64,000 nt of DNA, taken from positions 11,158,378-11,222,377 of the forward strand of contig OU452229.1 in the NCBI GenBank assembly GCA_911728455.2, read 5' to 3'. Position numbers and translations under genes: made by a program. This document shows, in pieces, positions 19,717 to 30,900 of the stretch; position 1 is the first letter of the stretch, and each line of letters begins with the position of its first letter. The notes under the pieces are model-generated. The model was given only the letters and a program-made list of their open reading frames with translations. It did not search any database and was not told the origin of the DNA. This stretch comes from Marthasterias glacialis (Eukaryota; Echinodermata; Asteroidea; Forcipulatida; Asteriidae).

Positions 19717-20003
19717 TAGGGGTGGATTTCACAAAAATAGTCCTATATAACTTTGGACTAGTCCTATGATGACATGTCCTATAAATTAGGACCAGTTACT
19801 CATCCTAACTCGAGATAAGACTAGTCCTATCGCTTTGTGAATGATGACAAGTCCTATAAGTTAGGACTAGTTACTCATTCTGACTCGAGATAAGACTAGT
19901 CCTAGCGCTTCGTGAATGATGACAAGTCCTATAAGTTAGGACTAGTTTCTCATTCTGACTCGAGATAAGACCAGTCTTAGCGCTTTGTGAAATCCACACC
20001 AGG
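19717..20003. repeat. Second cluster of the GGGGTGGATTTCACAAA palindromic family
   Basis: It begins AGGGGTGGATTTCACAAA and ends CTTTGTGAAATCCACACC. Inside, the block ATGATGACAAGTCCTATAAG...GATAAGACTAGTCCTA is repeated about three times at a shorter period of about 74 bases. The family is the same as the array at 4216. Confidence 0.8.
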
Positions 20004-23000
20004 CCCCACATCCGCACCCATTTGAGAGCAAAGACAAAAATAGTAGACTTTTTCGTTCGAGCACTGGGGTAGAATTACGATTACGAATTACTATTCCCTG
20101 CTGAATCATCCAAAGAAGATTTTCTGTATAATGTTCAGTTAACAGTTCTAAATCATGGCTCAGTCGTTTTAACTTCTTCTCATCCAAATCAATGTGATCA
20201 AATTGAGGCAAAATGAACGAAATAGTGGGATTAGCCTGTAGTAGCTTATTACTACGGACGGGGAACGTGAACCTAAAATAAACCGGGACCTTTAGAGTTT
20301 GCATTAATTATTCATAATGCAGACAGGTGGTAGGACAAACAAGACGGCATAATTATAATGATAAAGACCCATTTCCAAGTAATTTGGTTAGTACCGATCC
20401 TTTTTTGTCACCTCGTTGAAAGAGTATTTATTGACAATATTTTGTTTGTAAAAAATAGAGAGAGGTATCTCTTTGAAAATCCAGGCCTGTCTGGATTGTG
20501 CCATCCGAGTGGTAAGAATGATTGTACGAGGCAAGGTTGTCCCCGGGGAGATTCCAAGAAGTGAGACCGAAGCAGTCTGGTCTACTCATTATTTCAACGG
20601 TTGTTAAAATACAGCGATTATTGAATGGAGTTTGAAATGCCGAGGGTTCAGGTACTGGTATGGTGAATCGATGCAGTCAGTGATGGCGTATAATGGGCAT
20701 TGATTTCCTCCAATTCTTACGAAATATCAGAGCCATTTCAGAGTCTGATAAGACTATAGAGAGCATCTTTGACAACGAGAAGCTAGTTTCGCAATGTGGT
20801 GAAGATTGCTGTCTATCTCAGATGCTTATCAGAGCAAGTTCCATGGGCGGATCCAGATTTTTCCCCTTCTTTTGGGGGGAGGGCGTGAGAATCAAGATCG
20901 ATTTTTTTTGGTCAATACTTTTAGGATGTGGGTTCGAATCCCAGTAATGACACTTCACTCTAAAAAGTGTTAAACCAACACTTAAAAGGGTCGGTCAGTG
21001 ACAACACTTTTATAAAGTTAGATTCAACTAATACAAGTTAGTATCAAACTATAGCATTTCAGAAGCTGAGATTTAATTTAACACTTGTTTTGAGAATTTT
21101 TTGTTGTATCCTTGCTTCAAATAGGGGAAGAGGCAACAATGTTTGTCTCGCAACGGATTCATTTACCCCTCCCTGTTCTTAGCTGTGCTGTGAGGAGACT
21201 TGAGTTTATATCTCTCCATGTCTTGCTTCTGCACATTGGGGCTGGTTTCTGTCCCTTCCAAAAGTAGTCCACACCTCGAGTGGCCTTTGGGCCTTGTGGT
21301 GGGCGAATTGCTTAAAAAACATTTAAAAACAAAAATTTGCGAAGCGCAAAGCGTCAAGCCCTTAGGGCGTGGGATCCGGGGCCTGCTTAAAGGGCCCCCA
21401 AAATAATTGTTAATTCTAGATGCTCTGTGGTGCTTTCCCCTCGATTCTGAGCAAAATTGTTGAAGGAGTTAACATGAAAATCCCATCGGATTGGTTTACT
21501 CTTACTGTTTGTATTTCATTTTCTTCGTCGAGAATGTTGACATGCAGTTCATGGGATGATTATGTTTGCAAAACGAAAGAACACAGGGCTGCTGTCACGC
21601 TGCACCATGGCATGCACAACATACTTCCATAACGTGCAAATTTGCACATGGCTGCTGGTAATGTCAGATACCGGTATAACTCAATTCTCGACTATTTCTT
21701 TCAACCAAGTTGACGGATTGCTGCGTGCAGAGTCTCGTGACTGTGAAAGTTTATCTGCTTCCTCGATTAAAAAAAAAGACTTTGTAATTATCCATATCAT
21801 TTTTTTTAACCACCAATTTGGAAGTGATGTTTGAAGCTTTGCATGGTGTGAAGGATATGAAACTATAACGAGTAAACAAGTTTTAGAGCCACCAGTCCTC
21901 CCAAAAGAGATTTTTGAATGGTTGTACCCGCAATTGTACTAGTTTTCTAGTTATGGTTTCCTACCAGTTTGGAAGATTATCATTTGGGGAGCTTAAAAAA
22001 ACCCAATTATCCCTTGGAGGATTACACGCCTATAGAGGGCGACATTATTAAGTATATTGTGTTAACAAACAACATTATCGATTTAAACCAAGATACTTCG
22101 TTTATGGGATGGTGTTTTTCCTTGGGTCTCGAAGCCCTTCATTTTGGGCATCAATCAATGACACGTGCACACCATGAAACAAGACTGGAGAAGGCAGCGC
22201 TCGCAATACCAAGAAAGAACCCGGAATCCTTGATTTATCGATTTCTAAATCTTTCTATATCATTAGCAGTCGAAAACAACTTGAATGGGTACCCCCAAAA
22301 CAAGGTTTGTTAAAACTATTGGGCAGGCATTGCTCATCAGGCTGTACGTAAAGAGGATAAAAGGTCACTGTGCTCTCTTCATCTGAGTATTGGTTTCCAC
22401 CTTGTACAACAATGTGGCTGCAGTTTTAAGTGACCTAGGTTGGTATAGACCTTAATGATATTTCACTTTCGTAAGCACCCGATTTATGTACCGGTGTACT
22501 ACTATAGCCTTTTCTTTCCCCCCGCTTTTTGTGTGTGTGGCGGGTGGGGGTGCGCGGGGGGGGGGCAGGTGGAGTTGTTTAAAAAAAAATACGGTACACG
22601 TCAAATTTGAGGTTATTTTTTTACCTGCTTACTTTGGCCCTACGCCTTTTTCAGCACAGTAAATTATCACATATTGTTTACAATCGACCAACTTAAGAAA
22701 TAAGGTTTATACAGTGGATAATTACATTGGTCACAGGTTAAAATTTTCTCTCACATTTTGCTTGTTTTATTTCCCCATGTGCCGACGTAGCCCGCTCAAA
22801 AGTATTTGGGCTGATAAATCCCTTCCCCATATTTACACCCTTACGTACCGGTGTGGTGTATAATCTATTACTGTATGAACTACATTTTATTCTTTGTGTT
22901 GGCTTCACCAAAGATGTCATGGTTTTGTATATTATTTCTTTTTAATTGTTTGTCCGGAATAAATCAACATTCAAGTAGTTGACGCCCTCCACTGCTGGGT

Positions 23001-24053
23001 GACACACAACAAGATCCTCAGAATAATGGTTCCCCCATTTCCTACTGTCGTAGAAGTCACTAGCTGAGCCTCTTTTTTGTCCTTTACATTTTATTTGCAT
23101 TAGCCCCTCTGTTATATTCAATGTCTGCCTACTCCTAAATGGTTGTTAAGTATATTGTTGTATATTTATTTTTCTATTGCATCTAGGTTTTTGTTGTTTA
23201 TGTTTGAAGCAATTTTACCATCAATTATGCAAAGACAATGCACGTAATAATAAATATATAGTAAATCATGGATATGGACATGCAAAAGTGACTGATTTTA
23301 TACTGCTTGTAACTTAAAAAAAAAGCTCTGACAACTTATTCGCGTGAACATGAACCTCTGACTTGAACTGTGATTGCAATTATCTTCCTAGAATGGAATT
23401 CTTGCTTGGCAACATAAACGATTGATCCCAGGCTTTTCATATCCAAATAAAAACGGTAAGCCAGATCAATTTAAACAATCACAAAACATTGTTGCCTCAG
23501 CGACCTTCCACTCGCGTTGCCGATGCTGCTCACCTGGTGCCCTTTAGCTTGTCTATGATGAAACTACTTAAGGTTAACCCAATAAACTGCGCCCTGAGCA
23601 AACATTTGCATCAAATAATCTTATTGCTCTGGTTCAAGTCACCAAAGTGCGCAATGTATATTTATTCAAAGACTGTATGCAAATTTTTCATGGAAACATT
23701 GATTTACTAGCTTCATTGGCATTTCCGGTGCACTCGAGAGAGATCTTCCACGGTTGTAAAGCGACCGGAAGATGTTGACTTCCGTGGAAAAGACACCTCG
23801 CATCTGTTGAATGCTGTGCAAACTCCTTCAAAAGAAATACCCACAATTTGCCTCGGGGATCTAGCATTGATACTGACGGAGGGAAAATCAAGCTCGGCAT
23901 GTGTATTTGACGCCAATCTGGCTCGCAAGTTTGCAGTTTGCAATTTTCAAATGAATAGAAAAGTATTATGATTTTATCTGATTGGTCAGCAACGACAGGA
24001 ATTCATTTTTCTTGGGAAAAGACAAAACCATTATTACACATCGATTTGCTACT

Positions 24054-24827
24054 CACAATAGACAGATTGCGCGACCAATGTTTAGATGTCATCACGTGAC
24101 CTGTAGTGGGTACGACGTCATCTCAGCTGATGGCAAACTACGTGCAAATACATGCTGTGACTGACAAAGTCACATCAGCAGTCGGCTTTCGGTAGTAATA
24201 ACACTGTTACTATAGGCCCTTTTATTATTGTTGTTTGAGGTGACATTTATTTTTTATCACATAACTGTTTACTACAGAAAGAGGTTTTTTGAGTTATGCG
24301 TCGGAGTCTGACAACGATGTAGCCGCCCGCCTGTTATTTTGTTTGTAATTTAGGCCTAAAAATCACTATAAAAACGGTAGGCCTATAAGAACGTTGGGAA
24401 AAGTGAGCATTAGCCTTGCGAAATTTCAAATAGACAAAGGAATCACACAGTTTTAGAAAGCCTTTTCTTTGGATGATTTCAGCTTCAGAATGTGAAATTC
24501 TTGTGTTGAAAAGTGCGTGATCACCGTCGTCTGGCCCAAACGTTTCGTCGTGCAACCAACTGCCACATCGTGAACATAATGCGTTCCCTGTAGAATTTGC
24601 AAGACTTGCTTGAACTGTCCTACTGGCTCCATTCAGCCACTCGAAGGTCTCTGGTACAAACCCTGGAATTTTTTTCACAGATTTAGTGGAAAAAAGGCCT
24701 CGATCGAATCAACAAAATGCAACAATCATCATGCACTGTACCGCACTTTCCTATGGAGGACGTCGTGTTTGTTTACATTCAACACCCACTACAGGTCACG
24801 TGACGTTGATCGCGCAATTGGTCTATT
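24054..24827 (-). mobile_element. Terminal-inverted-repeat element with partial ORF
   Basis: The ends mirror each other: ATAGACAGATTGCGCGACCA and CACGTGACCTGTAGTGGGT on the left, ACCCACTACAGGTCACGTGA and GATCGCGCAATTGGTCTATT on the right. On the minus strand an open frame (24334-24678, no ATG) encodes KKIPGFVPETFEWLNGA and ALCSRCGSWLHDE, a Cys-x2-Cys segment. A decayed copy with stops is at 8768. It resembles a non-autonomous DNA transposon that keeps part of a host- or transposon-derived ORF; the protein is not recognised. Confidence 0.65.
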
Positions 24828-24959
24828 AGAAATTGTATATCATAAAAAAAAATATTATAAGCGTGTTATTTACATGCACGTGCGCGCCTGCAGTGAAATC
24901 ACAAAGGGTCTTTGTCAAACTGTGATGTGACCGCATGCCCGCACGCGCGCGTACATGTA

Positions 24960-25012
24960 GAAACCGGGTTATTCCATTTACTGCTATAATCATGACGACA
25001 CATCCCCTTTAA
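24960..25012. repeat. End fragment of the TTAAAGGGG element
   Basis: GCTATAATCATGACGACACA followed by TCCCCTTTAA matches the right end of the element at 62674-62870 (GCTATAATCAGGACGACACA, ACCCCTTTAA). No left end was found. Confidence 0.55.
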
Positions 25013-26454
25013 GTGTTGCTAGTACTAGTAGAATACTACTCTTGAGAGAGTCAACTGCTAGAGAGTCATGTTCCATGAAGACCATTCGAACTGACACTCA
25101 AATAAAACAAGGAGTTTCGATGGGCAATGAGTTCCACAAGGCAGGCAAGCTATGAAAAAAAAAATACTTTAAACTGTTACATCTAGAAAAAGGAATTTTG
25201 AATGTAGGAAAATCTCCACATTGATTGATTTCAAACAAAGAGTTGTCAATGCCGGTGTGATTATTATTTGATAAAACACAAGCATAGACTCAACACTTTT
25301 ATCCTTGATTCAAGCAGTGTAAAATTTGGTTGTGTCAACCTTTGTGAGGAACTCGGGTAGCCAGCCTGATCATGGTAAATTAAATTTTGTCTAGAAATGA
25401 ATCTTGTAAAGTCACGCTGCATCTTTTCAATACGACTTGTGTATTGCACTTCATTGGGTGATTAGTTCCCATACGGGACTGGCATATTATTTTTGTTTTC
25501 TTCTGAAAATGTTTGGCAGTTTAGAAATAAAAGAAAGCACCGAAAAAGTTTTAATTTATATTGTTTCTTTAATGCTTAATACAGGCCTGGATTTATTTGT
25601 ATATATTTAATTATTCCTGATACTGTGCTCGTCTTTAGGAGACGACAAGCACAGATACTGTCTCTTAAAAAAGACGAGCAGAGTATACTGTTTGAAATGT
25701 CGAGACCACACCGGCTGTTTTCAGAGCCACCACTCCTCCCCAAAATATTTATACATGGTTGTACGCGCAAGTTTACTAGTTTACTAGTTATAGTCACTGA
25801 CATTAAAACAAAAAAAGAATGAACATTAAAATTACATTACATTCTTTTGTTGTTTCCACATGAAGAAGTAATCAGATGTAGATTATCATGTAGGCCTACC
25901 CAGCAAAATAAATAAGTCAACCACACACATGGCTCTAGATGACCAGTAGAGGTCGCGCTAATGTTGCCTCTTACCTGTTTGAACTCCAAGCTCATTTGTG
26001 CAGGTATCAGTATTTTATGTTTGTGGCGACCCGACTATACGGAGTCAAAGAAACTCCGAAAACAAAGTCTTTGAAAGAGTCAACAAAGTTAAAGAAATGA
26101 TAGCATTATCATCAGTGGTGAGTCCGTAGTCCTTGCTCTATGGTGAGAGTGAATTGAGGTTACAAAATAGAATAAAAGTATCGATAGAGCAAGTCTTTAA
26201 TAAAAATGGTCTCCTTTGCTTCCTCCACTCATGGTTATTAGCAAAGTTGTGGCTGTGCAAACAAAATTGAACAGACCTCATTGGGTACCGGCGGTCTCGG
26301 CTGGGCATAGAGTTGTACTTGTAGAGGTAGCCTCATAAATAGTCCCAATACGCAGGACTACATCCGCTTCTTGGCCCTTCGAACGCAATTGTCAAAACTA
26401 TAATACAGTCAGTAGAAGTGATCTGATTTGTGTATGGGTAACACTAACAATACA

Positions 26455-27215
26455 TTAATTTAATTTTAATGTAGAATCTTGAGCCAGATGCGTGTACAGC
26501 GATGCAAGAAAAAGTTTTCATAATATCCGACTGCCACTTTCTGAAGGAATTTTTGAGATTTTGAATGGATATTGCCTTTATTGGGCTTTATTTCCCCCTT
26601 TTTATTTATTTATTTTTTTAAATATTCCTCTCCAGGAATTGGTAGCTAAAAAAATGCTAATTATTAACCTTTAAAAAAGAAAAATCATTTCATTGTGTGT
26701 CCGGAACTTTCGTGCATTCATGCCCAAAGGAACTAAGATGCCATTTAACCGGTAGCGTTGTCAAGTCCAACATAGACGTGAAAATGGCTTATTTTTAATG
26801 ATTTCGACACTTTGTAACTTCAAAGTAGGCCTAGTGCCTGTTCCTCTCTGCTCTGGCAACCTTTTTGGACTGGTAAGGATAAAATTTGACCTAACTAAAT
26901 TAAGGGAGATAAAATGGCAGCCGGATACAGCATTTTTGCCCGATGCGATGCAAATGCTAGTTAATGATTTGCACCGCTGTACACTGTGGAGGGCGACCAT
27001 TCTCGATTCTGGCAGTTGGGGGTTGAGTAGGACTTGAGTCGGTTACAACTGAAGCCTGTTTGTAGAGTTCCATGAAAATTACCACACCCACCACCTGGAC
27101 CCTTGGAATTTTTGGATGGAAGCAGTTTAACGCCGGACTCGGGATTCTACACTGCAATCGTTTCGACCCTTACCTTAGATTTAATGTGGAATCTTGAGCC
27201 TGTGGCTTGTACAGT
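26455..27215. repeat. Pair of short direct repeats
   Basis: TTTAATGTAGAATCTTGAGCC at about 26463 and the related TTTAATGTGGAATCTTGAGCC at about 27180 are each followed by GTGTACAG or TTGTACAG and GATGCAA. They bound about 720 bases without a recognisable gene. They may be the ends of an older insertion. Confidence 0.45.
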
Positions 27216-27449
27216 GATGCAAATAGTTTACTAGTTGATTTTTTTTAGTTACTAAGTAAAACAGTAAATTGTAGTCTGAATGCGTGTTTTCTTCCATTCA
27301 ATGAATATGACCATGAAGGGACTGAGCATGACCATGGACGGAGGAAGGAACACAATCATACCCTACGTTACATGTAGTTCATTCATAGTCCTTGCTTTAT
27401 GATTAATTAGTCACTGCGCACGTTCAGTGCCATTCCAGCTTGATAACAC

Positions 27450-27595
27450 GTCTTACTGTTACTTTTCTTAGTGGATATTTTGTCGACAACGACTTTTTTT
27501 TTTAGTGAACGCGTTCACTAAAAGAAAGTCGGCAAAATGTCCACTGCCAATGAATAATGGTGAGAACTTTTCTTAAGAAGAGTAACAGTAAGACT
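27450..27595. mobile_element. Palindromic element upstream of the LRR-RRM gene
   Basis: GTCTTACTGTTACTTTTCTT and AGTGGATATTTTG on the left are mirrored by CAAAATGTCCACT and AAGAAGAGTAACAGTAAGAC on the right. The centre is the perfect palindrome AGTGAACGCGTTCACT. It is probably a MITE. Confidence 0.8.
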
Positions 27596-27735
27596 AAGGA
27601 AGAGGACGAAACATCAAGAATAATTCAAAATGAAATAACAACTAAGTTCTCATTCTGAACTTGGTCATTAATGTGTTCAATCAAACAAATAACTCTTTTG
27701 GATCGCAGATATTAGAGAGACTAAAAACAAAAACC

Positions 27736-27851
27736 ACCCAGTAACTGTGGGGCCGTACTCCTTTTTTTGAGATTTTGACATCAGTCGCACTAGAACGACC
27801 GATAATGTAAAAATCTCAAAAAAGGAGTTCAGCGCCCCAGTTACTGGGTCT
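27736..27851. mobile_element. Palindromic element, family 1, copy 2
   Basis: It has the same arms as the element at 223 (CCCAGTAACTG...GTACTCCTTTTTTTGAG and complement) with a shorter spacer. It ends 119 bases before the start codon of the LRR-RRM gene, so it may lie in the promoter or 5' UTR. Confidence 0.85.
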
Positions 27852-27970
27852 ACTTTTGGACTTGAGGAAGAATTCAAAACAGTTGTCAATTTTATGGAGA
27901 GAAGTTGTGTAATTCACTGTTAAATTTTCATTAATGTAATTTATTTTGTTTGGTTTGAGAGAGCAGCGTG

Positions 27971-30900
27971 ATGGGTTGCAACACGTCCACAACATCAGCA
28001 ATACCTAAACAAGCAGATGAACCCAAGGCTGTAGATATTAGAGAGACTAAAAACAAAAATGATGTTCATCATTCGAGCGACGACCATCAGAGCGAACCCC
28101 CTGCTGACGTCAAAGAACATACTCCATCGTCACCTCCTCCCGTTACTGATGCAGAAAATCCCTGCAATGGAAATGGAGAAACTGTTTCTGTTATTAAAAA
28201 AGGTTGCTCCGGTGAACGAAAAGGCACCGAGAAATCTGAATTGGTTCGAGAGGAGAAGTTAAGTTTAGCATCTGCTTCATATGGAAGGAAGAATGAGTTC
28301 TCTTCTACTCTCAGTGATAAATCATCATCGCATTCAACCCAGGAGAAGAAAGATGCTGTTGAAAATGAAGTTGAGGAGGTGTCAGTTTACAACATGAAGG
28401 CAGATGAGCAGAGTTCGAACCCCGCACAGCAACATGTGATAGACCTCCCAAGCGCATTACCCTTGGAACCCACAATTCAGAACTCAAGTCCGAGAGACGT
28501 AGACAAAATGTTTGGCTCCGAAAATTCCTACGGTCGTACCGATGGTGAAGAGTCACCAGAGACATATGTAAGAGAAAAGCGGGAAATTGTAGGCGCTCAA
28601 ACCCAGCAGGATATTCTGCACAGCAAAAACAAAAGCAGTGTGGAGAAATCTTGTGAAGTTGTTCTTGAAGTTCTGCCAGTGGAGTTGTCATCTGCATATG
28701 AAATAAAGGACATAGAAATGGAGCATAGTGAAATAAAACAGAGACCATCAAGTGAGACGGACCCTGAAATACTCGTAGATCCTTTATTTAAAGATTCAAA
28801 CATTGGTGGCAGTGTTAACCAATTGCAAAGTGCACTAGAACAGGAGGAGCTAAACCAGTCAGATATTGACCAATCAAAAAGCCCCGTACAAGAGAATGCA
28901 AGAAACCATCCCCATGCGGGCCAATCAAAAAGCTTGTCAGAACAGGAGACACAAGACCAGCCTGGTGTCAACCAATCAAAAAGCCCAGTGCAACAGGAGG
29001 CAGGACACCCCGATCCAGTTTGCCACCAGGAGCATTTTAATCAAGGCGTAAGAAGCTTCTGTAGGCTTGTGGATTCGGAGGAGTTGCTTGGACTTGCCGA
29101 CCCTCATGTCAGTGTCTTGACCCTAGAGAGAGCCCCTGCAGGTCCAGACTTTCCATTCAGAAAGTTCTTGTTGAAACTCACAGGAATTACAGTAAGATAA
29201 TCTTCATCTATGGTTTTTTAATAACAATAATAGTGTACATTTATAATGCGCCATGTCTGTCATAAATGACACATCTTGGAGATTGTTACAAATGATTTTA
29301 TGAGATGAAGCGACCATAATACAACACCTTGAAAGGGATACAAGGTGAGGTGACGCATATTGCTGCCAGACCATGCCAGAAACACCGTGGCAAACCCCTT
29401 CTCTTTGCGATAAGTGTACTGGGTTCTTTTACGTGCATTACACAACACACTGGACCAACGGCTTTACGTCCCATCCGAAGGACGAAGCAATAATGGTTAA
29501 GTGTCTTGCTTAAGGACACAAGTGTCACAACCGGGACTCGAACCCACACTCTGCTGATCAGAAACACCAGAGCTTGAGCTTGGTTCAGTGGTGTAACTAA
29601 GGGGGGGCACAGGGGGCACGTGCCCCCCCCCACCCAACTGAAGTCCGTGCCCCCCCCCCCCCCCCCCCGCCCATTTGAAATCTGGACTTTTGAGATTAAA
29701 AATTACCAGAATAAAATGTTACATTTTATGAGCATTTACGTAGTAATTTTGATGTTTTTTTTAAACTATTTTTATTTATTTACACACATAGTGTATTTTG
29801 TTTTACGTCAACACGTTAGAAAACACTGAAAATAGGCTTGTTTATGAAAAATACAAACGGAAACTACATTTTTAATTGGCCAAAAGTGCCCCCCTAGGAA
29901 AAATGGTGCACCCCCTTGTGCCCCTAAAACTTTACCCAAGTTACGGCGCTGGCTTGGTTTTTTGTTTTCTTTTGCAAAAAATTGCCTTGGTATCCCTCTA
30001 AATGTTGTTGCTGTCACAATAAATGACTGTACATGTATCGGGGCTAGGTGTATAATTGATTGCAAGTTTTGAGAGAAACTACGGCACACTGTACGCTCAG
30101 AAGAAAATTACTGTTTTTTTGCACTTTTCTTTGTCAATTTACTCTCGGGGGGAAAATTGTTTCAACGAGTTGAATTACAAATATTAAGCAATAAACCTTA
30201 TGGGAAACTGACTGGGTGAATTTTAATTTAGCGCTGGTACATTAATCTTGGGGTCGCATGTTCAAATCACACTCAACAGTCATTTTTTCTTTGTTCACCC
30301 CAAAATTGAAATGAAATTTACCCAGTTAGTTTCCCTTGTGGTTTATTGCTTTTAAAATATTTAAAATATTAAAAAGTCACATCCTCTTAAGGTGATACCC
30401 GTCTTACCACTTCCCAGGTTATATCCATAAAACTATAGGCCTATACATTATACATGTAGCTCTATAGTTGTATCGTATACTAGGGGTGTGATTCTTGGCT
30501 AAACGGCAGTTTCAGGGTGAATGGCTTCTGACTCGCACCCCTGAACAAAGATATCGTCAAAATAGGAAGACCGCCAACATCAGGGCTGGATAGCTCAGTT
30601 GGTGGAGTGCCGGTGTCATTGGGTATTCTGTCCTAGGGTAATGTGTCCACCATACGGTAAATTAACGTGGGCTGGAGGAGTTTATTCAAAAGAGGGCGCT
30701 ATCAGAAGGAGCTAGTACATGATTCGCCCGCCGTATGCCTGGACACAATCTCCTGCCGGACAAGATCTCCTTCCACACCGGTACATTAATCCGGAGGTCA
30801 CAGGTTCAATTTCCGCTCCAGCCAATTTGTCTTTGTTCACCTGTTCACAACAAAAAATTGAGTTGAAATACATTCTATATGTACATGTACGTTACACTTT

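Larger units (their letters stand above)
16776..24053. other. Gene-poor repeat-rich stretch
   Basis: Besides the listed repeats, it has a type B-related fragment at about 21165-21345 (shares GCACATTGGGG and CCACACCTCGAGTGGCC words with 31490-31600), a G-rich run at 22530-22575, and several short open stretches with splice-like borders (20457-20510, 23391-23457, 23711-23971). None of these encodes a family I recognise. Confidence 0.4.

Noticed and set aside
21969..22313. A 114-codon plus-strand ORF
   Set aside because: No motif, family or convincing splice partner was recognised. Composition is not distinct from neighbouring noncoding sequence.
27968..27970. A start one codon earlier for the LRR-RRM protein
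   Set aside because: The codon at 27968 is GTG. The ATG at 27971 gives the MGC acylation motif and is the sensible eukaryotic start.
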